Notes: a model not told the origin generated them from the letters alone. A stretch of DNA of 45,000 nt from Tubiluchus corallicola (GCA_030141605.1 JAQGDQ010000966.1:1-45000), one strand, 5' to 3'; shown: positions 1-14,100, numbered from the stretch's first letter. A program made the numbers and translations.

Positions 1-120
1 GAAATAGTATTTGTATCGCTATCCCAGTGTGCACGACTGATTCACCGAAAAAACACATTATTGATTTTATTTATTCACAATATAAAGTAATTTAAACTTA
101 CTTAATTTAATTAATAAAAA

Positions 121-121
121 A

Positions 122-154
<33 letters not shown>

Positions 155-168
155 TAATAATATTATTA

Positions 169-263
<95 letters not shown>

Positions 264-265
264 TA
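121..265. repeat. (ATT)n microsatellite
   Basis: About 145 bp of nearly pure ATT/TTA triplets with a few interruptions, followed by several AATTT units to about 290. Confidence 0.95.
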
Positions 266-639
266 ATTTAATTTAATTTAATTTAATTTAATTAATAAAA
301 AAATGTCCTACGAATGCTGTGATTTTTTTAAATGACACAATCACATCTAAACTTGCCTCAAATGACTTACGCTTAAAATGGCTGCACTTATTGCAGGGAG
401 TTTAGATTTGCAAGTTTTATACGGCGTTACTGCTAATGCAAGCTCTGTGTGCAATGAGACGGTATGTAAGTTATACAAAATTTCAAGATTTATTTACAAA
501 ACGTGAAAAAACTCACTGCAACCAGAACATGATTTGGCCATCGTTCCTCCTCCATACCCTAAGAAATAAACAAAAACCAAAATTAAAATTAACAACTTGA
601 CTGCTCCTACCATTTGTTTACATACTAGTACAAAATGAA

Positions 640-1010
640 TGCGAACATTTATATCTAGTCCTGTTTTGGAAGATATCGGCCAAAAGATGGCAGCACTGCA
701 AGTGTTTTAACGTGCCAAAATGGACAATCATGCAAACATACAAACACCTATATTTATTCTTGCTTTTGAACTAATCATCCAAAAGATGGCAGCACGAAAC
801 ATGTTTTTACGCTGCAAAACGCAAACTAAAGTACAAAAATCAAACACCTACATCTATTCATGTTTTTGCACTAATCCAAAAGATGGCAGCACCAAACATG
901 CTGTTACGCTGCAAAACCCAAACTATTGTACAGACATGCAAACACCTACATCTATTCTTGTTTTTAAAAAAAAAATCATCCAAAGATGGCAGCACTAACA
1001 TGCTTTTAGG
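640..1010. repeat. Diverged tandem repeat, unit roughly 110-118 bp
   Basis: The block containing CCAAAAGATGGCAGCAC, the CATGCAAACA(C) motif and ACACCTACATCTATTC recurs three to four times with indels. The open frame across it (720-998) is a by-product of the repeat and shows no protein signature. Confidence 0.75.
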
Positions 1011-1404
1011 CTATGGTGCAAATGGTACAATAAGTTATCGGTAAGGTAAGTTAACAAATGTACATGCACATATTTTACATACTTTATATAAAGTAACGAA
1101 AAAATGTCTATATTAAAGGGACTTGAACGAAATTTAATACGGTTGGCACCGCTTGATAGGCTCACTTTGGGACGGAAGTGTTTTGACCGACTGAGTCAAT
1201 TTGCCGAAGGGTTTAGCATATTGCTACTGTAGCAGTATGAGTCATCACTCATTACCTTAGTACGCATTGGAAAGACTTTAAATGAATTTTAGAAACGAAT
1301 TGTCAAGAATGCCTATGCGCTATTATTTAAGAAACATAATTTATATAAATGAATTAATAAAAAAGAAAAAAATCGCAAGAAACTGATTATTACTATTAAA
1401 AATC

Positions 1405-4397
1405 ACAAGATAAAGAGAACACAAATAGTACTATTACTACTCACTACTGTGGGTCCGTCTAGGTGCGAGTCAATGAGGTGATACCAGATACAGAGTACAC
1501 AAATAGTACTATTACTACTCACTACTGTGGGTCTGTCTAGGTGCAAGTCAATGAGGTAATACTTGATAAAGAGTACACAAATAGTACTATTACTACTCAC
1601 TACTGTGGGTCCGTCTAGGTGCGAGTCAATGAGGTAATACTTGATAAAGAATACACAAATAGTACTATTACTACTCACTACTGTGGGTCCGTCTAGGTGT
1701 GAGTCAATGAGGTGATACCAGATAAAGAGTACACAAATAGTATGATTACTACTCACGACTGTGGGTCTGTCTAGGTGTGAGTCAATAAGGTGATACCAGA
1801 TAAAGAGTACACAAATAGTACTATTACTACTCACAACTGTGGGTCCGTCTAGGTGAGAGTCAATGAGGTGATACCAGATAAAGAGTACACAAATAGTATG
1901 ATTACTACTCACGACTGTGGGTCCGTCTAGGTGTGAGTCAATAAGGTGATACCAGATAAAGAGTACACAAATAGTACGATTACTACTCACTACTGTGGGT
2001 CTGTCTAGGTGCGAGTCAATGAGGTGATACCAGATACAGAGTACACAAATAGTACGATTACTACTCACGACTGTGGGTCCGTCTAGGTGTGAGTCAATGA
2101 GGTGATACCAGATAAAGAGTACACAAATAGTATTATTACTACTCACTACTGTGGGTCTGTCTAGGTGCGAGTCAATAAGGTGATACCAGATAAAGAGTAC
2201 ACAAATAGTACGATTACTACTCACGACTGTGGGTCCGTCTAGGTGCGAGTCAATAAGGTGATACCAGATAAAGAGTACACAAATAGTACTATTACTACTC
2301 ACAACTGTGGGTCCGTCTAGGTGCGAGTCAATGAGGTGATACCAGATAAAGAGTACACAAATAGTACGATTACTACTCAAGACTGTGGGTCCGTCTAGGT
2401 GCGAGTCAATGAGGTGATACCAGATAAAGAGTACACAAATAGTACTATTACTACTCACGACTGTGGGTCCGTCTAGGTGCAAGTCAATGAGGTGATACCA
2501 GATAAAGAGTACACAAATAGTACGATTACTACTCAAGACTGTGGGTCCGTCTAGGTGCGAGTCAATGAGGTGATACCAGATAAAGAGTACACAAATAGTA
2601 CGATTACTACTCACGACTGTGCCAACAAAAAAAAACAATAGAACTATTACTACTCACACTGGGTCCGTCTAGGTGCGAGTCAATGAGGTGTACCAGATAA
2701 AGTACACAAATATTACGATTACTACTCACGACTGTGGGTCCGTCTAGGTGCGAGTCAATGAGGTAATAGTTGATAAAGAGTACACAAATAGTACTATTAC
2801 TACTCACGACTGAGGGTCCGCCTAGGTGCGAGTCAATGAGGTGATACTAGATAAAGAATACACAAATAGTACTATTACTACTCACGACTGTGGGTCCGTC
2901 TAGGTGCGAGTCAATCAGGGTGATACCAGATAAAGAGTACACAAATAGTACTATTACTACTCACGACTGTGGGTCCGTCTAGGTGCGAGTCAATCAGGGT
3001 GATACCAGATAAAGAGTACACAAATAGTACGATTACTACTCAAGACTGTGGGTCCGTCTAGGTGGGAGTCAATGAGGTGATACCAGATAAAGAGTACACA
3101 AATAGTACGATTACTACTCACGACTGTGGGTCCGTCTAGGTGCGAGTCAATGAGGTGATACCAGATACAGAGTACACAAATAGTACTATTACTACTCACG
3201 ACTGTGGTCTAGGTGCGAGTCAATGAGGTGATACCAGATAAAGAGTACACAAATACTACGATTACTATTCACGACTGTGGGTCCGTCTAGGTGCAAGTCA
3301 ATGAGGTGATACCAGATAAAGAGTACACAAATAGTACGATTACTACTCAAGACTGTGGGTCCGTCTAGGTGCGAGTCAATGAGGTGATACCAGATAAAGA
3401 GTACACAAATAGTACGATTACTACTCAGACTGTGGGTCCGTCTAGGTGCGAGAAAACAACACCACGTGGGTGCTAGGTGGATCAATGAGGTGATACCAGA
3501 TAAAGAGTACACAAATAGTACTATTACTACTCACGACTGTGGTCTAGGTGCGAGTCAATGAGGTATACAGATAAAGTACACAAATAGTAGATTACTACTA
3601 CGACTGTGGTCTCTAGTGCAAAACAAAAAGAACACAAATAGTATTATATAACTTGGGTCCGTCTAGGTGCGAGTCAATCAGGGTGATACCAGATAAAGAG
3701 TACACAAATAGTACGATTACTATTCACGACTGTGGGTCCGTCTAGGTGCAAGTCAATGAGGTGATACTAGATAAAGAGTACACAAACAGTACTATTACTA
3801 CTCACGACTGTGGGTCCGTCTAGGTGCGAGTCAATCAGGGTGATACCAGATAAAGAGTACACAAATAGTACTATTACTACTCACGACTGTGGGTCCGTCT
3901 AGGTGCGAGTCAATGAGGTAATACTTGATAAAGAGTACACAAATAGAACTATTACTACTCACGACTGTGGGTCCGTCTAGGTGCGAGTCAATCAGGGTGA
4001 TACCAGATAAAGAGTACACAAACAGTACTATTACTACTCACGACTGTGGGTCCGTCTAGGTGTGAGTCAATGAGGTAATACTTGATAAAGAGTACACAAA
4101 TAGTACTATTACTACTCACGACTGTGGGTCCGTCTAGGTGCGAGTCAATCAGGGTGATACCAGATAAAGAGTACACAAACAGTACTATTACTACTCACGA
4201 CTGTGGGTCCGTCTAGGTGTGAGTCAATGAGGTAATACTTGATAAAGAGTACACAAATAGTACTATTACTACTCACGACTGTGGGTCCGTCTAGGTGCGA
4301 GTCAATCAGGGTGATACCAGATAAAGAGTACACAAACAGTACTATTACTACTCACGACTGTGGGTCCGTCTAGGTGCGAGTCAATGAGGTGATACCA
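1405..4397. repeat. 78-bp minisatellite, about 38 copies
   Basis: The unit reads approximately TACTATTACTACTCACGACT, then GTGGGTCCGTCTAGGTGCGA, then GTCAATGAGGTGATACCAGA, then TAAAGAGTACACAAATAG. The period is 78 bp; because 78 is divisible by three, the antisense strand stays open for hundreds of codons with a 26-residue repeat. Units differ by scattered substitutions. From about 3780 to 4397 the array becomes a regular 157-bp dimer (a 79-bp plus a 78-bp variant). Units near 2630-2720 and 3540-3660 are damaged by deletions. It lies within the POLRMT intron left of exon 12. Confidence 0.97.
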
Positions 4398-4439
4398 GTA
4401 TTCACGTTGATTATGATGACTGTTTAAATCTACGTTTAC

Positions 4440-4475
4440 AAAGTACTTGAGATAATCCTCGTACAGAAGCTGCAA
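4440..4475 (-). CDS. POLRMT: POLRMT exon 12, a 12-codon microexon
   Basis: The acceptor is CTGTAATTTCAG and the donor GTAAAC. The twelve residues [12 protein letters not shown] align with human VQALQNHYRKYL at the expected place, directly after exon 11. The exon is 36 bp long and its donor lies about 40 bp from the edge of the 78-bp minisatellite. I see no later exon to the left, so the next intron is at least 4.4 kb. Confidence 0.7.
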
Positions 4476-5091
4476 CTGAAATTACAGAAAACTTTTAGAA
4501 ATGTGAAAACTTGCAAACTTGCTTGTAAAATATGATTATAATTAATGAAGCCGACCACAAAAAAATTGTTTCTGTCTTACATCAAGAATGCAAAAGATGT
4601 CGGTAGCGTGTGAGAAATTTTTTTTGAAAAATTTTTTCTTGAGCTTTGTGAATGTTTAAAGCTGAATTGTGGAATATTTAAAATAAGATGAAATCAAAGC
4701 TTGTCTATTTTCCACTGGTTAGCAATAAAGTTTTAAATTTTTTAAATGCACATTTTTTCACTCTGTGTTTTTTAGTTTCACATTACTAAATTTTCATATA
4801 GTCTCTCTTAGTGTGGTATAAACATATGTTCTGATAGATATGATAAACAAACAAACGTACCTTATCAGCAATTCCGTTGTCAATCTTCTTCTGTATGACA
4901 AACCGATTATAAACCCGGGAGCCGAGAGTGCGGTACAAGATGAGAATGTGCGGACTGTACGCCTCGGATGACTCTGCTAGCAGTCTGATCTCCTAGGTAG
5001 GGAAAAGTGACAGTAATAAATGTACAGTGTGACTACAAAAAGTTACTAATAATTAATATTTTACAAAAAATATAAGACAGATGAGACAGAT

Positions 5092-5141
<50 letters not shown>

Positions 5142-8100
5142 ACAAAAAAATGACAGGAAAAGAAAAAATGAAAATAAACAAGCAAAAGAGAGCAAGAATA
5201 AAACAGAAGAACGATTACCATACCTCTAGCAATAAATCAACAATGGAATCTGTTTTTATTGCAAATAAGAAAGGCAAGATATTCGTACTGATGTTCACAG
5301 CTTTGCCTACGAAAAGCAAAAAAGTAAAAAAATACATCATTAATTGCAACGTCCAAACATCTGTTGTACAAAACAGAAACTTTGTAATCCCACTGAATAT
5401 CCCATTTTTGTAAAAACACAGTAAGTTCTCGCTTAACGACACTAATGAGTTCCAACAAAATGCGATGTTAAGCGAAACGTCGTTAAACGAAACCGAAAAC
5501 TCCACAGAAAGCAATGGAAAAGAACTGAAAACTTGCATGAAGCGACCTTGAAAAAATTTCATGTAACACGAATCTGGTTGCTATAGCAACAAGCTGCACA
5601 CAAAATTCCTTGGCATTAAGTTTAAACTTGGGTGCCTGAAAGTGCATAAATCGCCAAATAGAGTCAACCTCAGGTATAAGGTACTTGCTTATAAGGGACC
5701 ACCAACACCGGTCCAGATTTTTGGTAATGTTTTTCCTATGTAAAAATGTTCGTATATAAGTTACCCCGATATAAGGTATTTTCAGTTATAAAGGACGATA
5801 TCTTCAGGTCCCGCGTAATAGAAATCCAGGTAAATTACCTCACATATAAGGGACCCTATGAACAAAGCAAAATTGATCAACTTTTAATCTTAATTTTTTG
5901 CAAACTCTGCCTTCGAAACGCTCGGTTTCCGTGGTCACATACATCTCGCATTGAAGGAGCTTCCTACATATGGTTTGCACTGAATGTGTAGCAATAATTC
6001 ATTAAAATATGGGTAAAAGTACAGAAAAGTACAGGTCTAGACACACCCTCTGTCTGACTCAACTACGGCTGTAAGGCACATCGGATATAAGGGACGTTTT
6101 TTTCCGGTCCTGATCGTTACCCTGAGGTGTCCCTTATATCCGAGGTTGACTGCACATCTCGCTTGATACAAACGGCTAGAATTTAGTATTTAGTCAGTCA
6201 GGAAGTGAAGAGATTATGATAACTGCACTGTTTAGGTTACTAAAGCGTTTTTAGAACAGAATACTGCACGTTTTAATACTTCGAATTAGTTAAAAAAGAT
6301 TGTTGCTAAAATAAAAATGACTGTGAGCAAAGTAAAAAAATCGTCATTAAGTGAGAAAAAGGTGTCAAACGTTCAGCGTCATTAAAACGAAACGTCACTA
6401 AATGGGGAGTCGTTAAGCGAGGACTTGCTGTATTTGTTTAAGGATACAGAAATGACAATAAAGCAAGAAACTGTTTAATTGTTGTCGATAAAAACATAAG
6501 AACAACATGATAGATTGAAAATAACCTTCAAAGATGATATGAGTAGCCATACTTTTGTTACTTTAATTAGTACACTACAAACAGTTTGTGCACCAGTAGC
6601 ATGGGCCCTTACGAATAACCATACTGTCAAGACAGGCCATACTTTTGCTACTTTAATTAGTACACTACAAACAGTTTGTGCACCAGTAGCATGGGCCCTT
6701 ACGAATAACCCATACTGTCAAGACAGGCCATACTTTTGCTACTTTAATTAGTACACTACAAACAGTTTGTGCACCAGTAGCATGGGCCCTTACGAATAAC
6801 CATACTGTCAAGACAGGCCATACTTTTGTTACTTTAATTAGTACACTACAAACAGTTAGTGCACCAGTAGCATGGGCCCTTACGAATAACCATACTGTCA
6901 AGACAGGCCATACTTTTGCTACTTTAATTAGTACACTACAAACAGTTTGTGCACCAGTAGCATGGGCCCTTACGAATAACCATACTGTCAAGAATAGCCA
7001 TACTTTTGCTACTTTAATTAGTACACTACAAACAGTTTGTGCTCCAGTAGCATGGGCCCTTACGAATAACCATACTGTCAAGAATAGCCATACTTTTGCT
7101 ACTTTAATTAGTACACTACAAACAGTTTGTGCACCAGTAGCATGGGCCCTTACGAATAACCATACTGTCAAGAATAGCCATACTTTTGCTACTTTAATTA
7201 GTACACTACAAACAGTTTGTGCTCCAGTAGCATGGGCCCTTACGAATAACCATACTGTCAAGAATAGCCATACTTTTGCTACTTTAATTAGTACACTACA
7301 AACAGTTTGTGCTCCAGTAGCATGGGCCCTTACGAATAACCACACTGTCAAGAAAGGCCATACTTTAATTACTTTAATTAGTACACCACAAACAGTTTGT
7401 GCACCAGTAGCATGGGCCCTTATGAATAACCATACTGTCAAGAATAGCCATACTTTTGCTACTTTAATTAGTACACTACAAACAGTTTGTGCTCCAGTAG
7501 CATGGGCCCTTACGAATAACCACACTGTCAAGAAAGGCCATACTTTAGTTACTTTAATTAGTACACTACAAACAGTTTGTGCACCAGTAGCATGGGCCCT
7601 TACGAATAACCATACTGTCAAGACAGGCCATACTTTTGCTACTTTAATTAGTACACTACAAACAGTTTGTGCTCCAGTAGCATGGGCCCTTACGAATAAC
7701 CACACTGTCAAGAAAGGCCATACTTTAGTTACTTTAATTAGTACACCACAAACAGTTTGTGTACCAGTAGCACGGGCCCTTACGAATAACCATACTGTCA
7801 AGAAAGGCCATACTTTAGTTACTTTAATTAGTACACCACAAACAGTTTGTGTAGCCGTAGGATGAGCGCTTATGAACTATACTGCCTAGAACTGAGCAAC
7901 AGAAAATGAGAAATAAAGAAAATTGAGAAATACAGAAAAAAGAAATAGATAAATAAATAAATAAAAGTTCTTTTATAAATAAATTATTCACGGAAGCTGC
8001 ACAAAATGCACCGCCTTTTTGCAGTTCCACAAATTACAAATTATACATGGTCACTGATGATTTATCTATCACCAAAAAAAATAAAATGAAGTCAAAATTG

Positions 8101-11100
8101 ATTTATCGAATGTCACAAAAATAAATACAAATACAAGGAAACACAAATGTCTAAAGACAAAAATACGTATAAAAATTAACCCTGGTTAGTAGGTTTACTA
8201 CGGGTATTATGCTCAAGCAAAACACCCCCACACCAATTTTAGCACTGGTGCACACTGTATCAAGATTTTGAACTAGATTAATCCAACATATTAATTTGAT
8301 TAATTCATTGGCTTAACCCAAGAGCATTGCACAATTGAGAAAATCGGAAAAAGTTTTGCACCCCCGCTGGGAGACCTTGCTTTTCTCTGAACTAATAAAA
8401 CGTGTATATTCAAACCTTGGATTTGATGACTCAGCATCTTCACATTCCTCTCTATTGATTTGTGCAGCACTTTTCTCCAAGTCTGTTGACTCTCGTGCAA
8501 TTTCTTCCGCTGTAAAACACGCAGTGGTACTTAAACGTCATTTAAAACAAAACCGGACACAATCTTAAACTGCAAGTCAAAACAATCTACCATTTAAAAT
8601 ATTGAAAGGAAATATACTATTTTTTTCAAAAATGACTTATGTAAAAGAAATATTACCACACAATTTCACGTTCAGCCACTAGTCCTTCACTGTTGCATGC
8701 ATTTCGCCATTCGCTAGTTAGATGGACACTAGCAACTGCATTTCGGAAATGCATTGCACAAAAAACAGGATCTGTACCTCTTCCACAGATGTGTTAGCTT
8801 GTGACAAACTACACACGTTCGACAGTTCATGCGTGAGCGCAGCGTTAAATATGAACTTGTTTCATATGACCTACTCTCAATGGGTAATGGGTTGAGCGTG
8901 AGTTGGCGGGTGCAAGGAAGACCCGGGAAAGCATTCCTGTACGCTGGCATGGATCATAGCCACCGCCGTCCTAGCCGGAGAGTTAAATCTCATTTCGGCC
9001 CTCGCCGCCGGACATCTCGTCAAAAGTCATACGAAATACAACAGGTGAGGATATTAAGGTTTTTTCACATGTCCGGCAACAGCAATGTAGACGGCATTTT
9101 TCATTAGACTTGTCCGACTGTTAATTAGTTTGTTTCACTATCCTAGCATATGTTACTGGCTGTCAAAGTGCATTATTTATTATTTTGACAATATCTAAAA
9201 TAATGTAAAACTTTGCTTAGTCAGTGTGCACAAATGCTCTGATTATTTTCCTAAACTTTACGCAATCTTGTCTAAAGTTTTACACAGCGTTACTGCTAAT
9301 GCAAGCCCTGTATGCAATACGATGGCATGTAAGTGCCACAAAATTTCAACTTGAACTTTTTAAAGTCTGTTTAAGAGGTGTGTTTACTTAGGTTTTCAGC
9401 ACAACCTTTGAAATAGAAAGTTCGTTTTTTAAAGGAAAACCGGACGATTATTTAAACTCAATCTCATTTTAATTAACTGTCCAAAATATACATTTTCTTG
9501 CCTATAAAAGTTGACAATTGTTACTTATATTTGAATAATTAGCTTAGAAAGTAAATTAACAGCAGCCGAACACAGCTATTGCTTATGTCAGAAACTAAAC
9601 ACAGTTTGTGCAATGGCAGGCATCTTCCCTTGCGCGGCAAGCACGTTTGCATAGATGTTACAGTACTGTTTAAACCAGCGATGTCACGAAAATGGGCTCT
9701 ACGTCATATGATGTCAGAAACTAACACAGCAGTTTATGATCATCATTATCACGGGACCAAAAGGCGCGGCTGCCAATCTTAGTAGATTCACTGAGCCGCG
9801 CGTAGCTTTGAAATTTTAACGAAATTTGAGTATCCGAGGTAATTATTATGTAATCTAAGCTTTGATTTACAAAAAGCTATTGTAATTTTAAATATTTTAG
9901 AGCATTCTTTATTCGGAACTCATGTTTACACAATCATCCAGTTTTCCTTTAAAGGCAACTTCAACTAAAAAGGGAAGCATACATACATATTCTGCCATCC
10001 TCTCGTCCGTCTCTAATTGCCTCTCCACTGACTTGATGACTATTTGTCCGTCTACTTCCATTTTGTACTGCCTGGCGGCGAATCGCGAAAGTTCGGCTGC
10101 GGACAAAATGCCGGTGTATGGAGTGTCTTGTAGAACCTGCAGAAGATAATAAATTTGAAAAACGTGTTCGAACATGGAACGCACGTGATTTTATAAGGCA
10201 AGTAATTAATTGTTTCCAGTGTACTCATATGTTGGTTGGCATTCTTCTGTCTTGGAAGACAATGGAGTGTGCACGAAGAGAATCAGTTATTGATCACATT
10301 AATGGATCTGCAGCGTCGACTGTGGCTGAGCAGTGCGATCCTTGAACGTCTCCAGGGCGCACGCCTGGGCAAGGTGTATGGGGATCCTGAGTTGCCCAGA
10401 CAACAGGAACCCCCTCTCTTCCTCCCTAGTGTAGTCCAAAGGAAACTGGAGCGATACGCTTGGCAGCAGGTTGGCTGCAGGAGCTGCCGGAGTCAATGAG
10501 CACGCTGCACTGGTCCGCCTTCAGGGCTCCACTCCTGATTTGGAAGGTTTACACCTCTGCACATGGCCATTGGGTCACTTGACTTCCTCTGCCCTCTAGC
10601 CGTTGGCTGCTTGTGCAGCTCCTCCGCCTAGTGTCGAGATACTACATAATGTTACTGCAACTTTTATTGATTATTGACAAAATAAATTTTTCGCTATCTT
10701 GATGCATGATTAATATTACTTGGTCTAGCCAGCATTTGGATTTGCGCACATATGGGTGGCTTCAAACCGGTTTCTGTCGGCTGTCTTTTGCATGCACTTT
10801 AAACACCCTATTTGACAGGCGTCTACATGTGAACTAGTTTTGCTGTTAGTTTTCTGTTAGACATGATTATAACAAAATTTCTTATAACTTGTGATAATGT
10901 AACAAAACGTTGTGCTCATTCGTGAAATCATAGATGTCACAAAGTGTAAGTTCACATAATTTTCATTCTAATCTTACATGGTTAAACTGTTCGAACTTCC
11001 GCTAACATCTGTAAGAACCTGGTAATATTTGTAGTTAAATGCGATTAACCTGTCTTTTACAGATCCGAATAAAGCCTTACTTGTAGCAAAAACCTGTCAC

Positions 11101-14100
11101 TAATAAACTGCACAACTGCATTGCCTTATACGGAGGTTTCAGACTTTATTATATTATCTTAAAACATTGAGCACATTAGTATTATTACTATTATCATTTT
11201 TATTGTGTCATTTCGATGCACTATTTTCCTCAAATTAAATAAGTCTCGCACAGAGTTGCAACTAGTGTCACATAATTAACCATACTAATTAACGTTGCAT
11301 AAATAGGGCTGCTAGGTTGCCTCTTGGTCTTTCTCCACCTTGTGTCACTTATCAGTGTTATTCTCAAGTAAATATTGTATATTAATATATCATAAAAGAG
11401 ACAAATAAATTGAATTGAATTGAATTGGAATTTATTTAAAAAGCAAAGGCTTTTACGTGGCTTAGGATTTTGGCAACTATCCAAAGTCCAACTCTAGCCA
11501 AACATGTGTCAAATGTTCGCCAAATGGTCGGAAAGCAATCGTCGTCGTCGCAAAAAAATCTTTAAAATGTTTAAATTTTGTCGCCAGAACAGGAAAAGCT
11601 GCCAGTATGCCGAATCTTTGCGAAACGGTTGTAAAGTTGTCATAACGAGCGTCAAATGTTCACAGTTTTCGTCGCAAAAATTTTCGTGATGTTTGTCAAC
11701 AATTTCAGATTCCGTGAAAACTTATACGACGCGTTTCAGAACATTACGAAATTTTGGTGATTTAATGCAATTTCGTGTTCGCGTCACTCGTTACGTGCAT
11801 TTCGCCATTTCCTAGTTAGATGGGCACTAGCACCTACATTTCGAAAACGTGTTGCACAAAAAACAAGTGCTGTACCTCTCAGTTCAAATGTGCTAGTTTG
11901 TGATGAACTGCACACGTTCGACAGCTCATGCGTGAGCACAGTGGTAAATTTGAAATTTGAATTTTTATCTTAAAACTTGCCTAATTTTAGTACAACACAC
12001 GGAATATCTTACAATGTACTTCAATTTTCGCTTTCGCAAACACATTCAACATGCTCATGGAATATTTTTGTTGTTGAAAATTGTGTTAGTTTGTGATGTC
12101 ATCAATAGTTGGGCTTGCCCACCAATAATAAAGATTTAATCTATTAGGTAATTATCAGAAACACTTTTATAGTATTAATTCTGTCAAATTTCATACTTTT
12201 GATCATACTTGAAAATGTGGTAGTATATGAAAAATCATCCTGTCTTACTTTAATACGATCAACCTTGGGTATAAGGTATTCACTTATAAGGGATCGCCAA
12301 CACCGGTCCCCGATTTTTCGTAACGTTTTTTCCATGTAAAAATGTTCGTACATAAGGTACTCGGATATAAGGGACTCTCGGTTATAAGGGACGATATCTT
12401 CAGGTCCCACAGAATAGAAACCCAGGTAAATTAGCTCGCATACAAGGATCAAAGCAAAATTGACAGATTTTTAATCTCAATTTTTTCGTAAACTCGGCCT
12501 TCGAACAGCTCGGTTTCCGCGGTCACATACAACTCGTGTCACTGAAGGAGCTTCCTACATACCGTTTGCACTGAAAGTGTAGCAATAATCCATAAAAATA
12601 TGGATTAGTACAAGTAAAAGTACAGGTCCAGATATACCCTTGGTCTGCCTCAACTGTGGCTAGAAGGGACATCGGATATAAAGGGCGATTTTTTCCGGTT
12701 CCGATCGTGTCCCTTATATCTGAGGTTGACTGTATAGCAGTATGTGAATTATAAATCTCTTTCACGTAGAAAGGTATTCCATTGATAAGAAGGAAGTTTG
12801 CTCTGAATGAGTTCATTTGCTGTGACATTATTTGCTCCGCATTCAAATGGCATTAACACGTAATTTCTGGTTATATAATGAACGAAATGTTGAAATATAT
12901 ACTGGTTATACAATGCCAAAAGTAAGATTTTCTACCTGATCTGATTTTTCGTTCAACCGCTCCACCAGATGGCAAGTATAACCGCCTCGCGCAGGAACAC
13001 AATCTGCCACATAATCTGGTCGTATCTGGTAAATTGCCTGGAATAAATGCACGAAATTAGAAACGTGATTAAATTCATAATATTGCCGATTAGGCCAAAC
13101 AGATGAAGATGGTAAATGCTAAGGTCTAAAGTTTACTATTCCTCACACACACACACGAAATTAGTTTGTGAAGCAGATTGGGATTAGGGGAAGGATTAGC
13201 ATTAGGGTTATGGTCGGCGATAGGGTTCAGGTTAGTTTCGGGTTAGGATTGGGGTTAGGGTTAGAGTTAGGGTTGGGTTAGGGTTAGGGTTAGCGCTAGA
13301 TTCAGGGTCAAGGCTTGAATTAGGGTTGGTTTAGGGTTAGAGTTAGGGCTAGATTCACGGTTGGCCCAGGGTTAGGGCTAGAGTTAGGCTGAGTTGGGGT
13401 TAGGGCTAGAGTTAGACTTGGGTTAGGGCTACATTCAGGGTTGCATTAGGGTTAGGTCTAGAGTTAGGGTTGGGTTAGGGTTAAGGCTAGTAATTGAGTT
13501 AACTGCCGACAGTTTTTATATACTTTTGCATAGAAGCGGCCCGTACTAGATGTTTTTCGGACAATTAGACGATTGATTCTACATTACCGTGAGTCCAACG
13601 CACGGCAACTGCTGTATTAGTTTAGCATCAGCAGATGCGGACAATCGGCAAATTTAGACCGACGTCTCCCCACTTTAGTCCGACAAACCGAGACATGAAC
13701 TTATTCGCAACTTTAACTTAATGTTGTAGCCTTTCTATAACTGCACTTACTTCAAGAATTTTCTTTCGCTCCTCGCCCATGAAATTGCAATTATTGAAAA
13801 TGTCTTCCAGTTTCATTCCCTGAAATTTAAAAAAAAAACATAAATAAATTGTCGGTCTCGACTAACTGTTGACTCGTGCCAGTAACAACAAAAAACCTCG
13901 AAAAAACAGCAAAGAAAAGCTAAAAGAAAAAGAAAACACTTTTCATCAAAAAAGCTGAAAAAAGTTGTCTTTAAGATTTATATCACGCACATTATGTCTT
14001 ATTGTATATAGAGCTTGCATTAGAAGTAACGTTGCATAAAACTTGAAGATTTAAACTCCCACGATTTAAACTTCTCGAGACCTTTCAGTCCTGAAGCACT

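Noticed and set aside
1403-2638. 411-codon antisense ORF with 26-residue repeats containing SSNRTICVLFIWYHLIDSHL
   Set aside because: The 78-bp period is divisible by three, so stop-free frames arise automatically. It lies in the POLRMT intron, the unit shows no domain, and the frame breaks wherever units have indels.
6665-7801. 378-codon antisense ORF with 30-residue repeats (and a 147-codon sense ORF)
   Set aside because: Same artefact from a 90-bp tandem unit. Both strands are open at once and no protein family is recognised.
12737-12846. Minus-strand stretch [19 protein letters not shown] considered as a POLRMT exon
   Set aside because: A superficial match to one POLRMT segment. Exon 9 (9987-10136) matches that segment far better, joins exon 8 directly in phase, and this stretch lacks a good acceptor.
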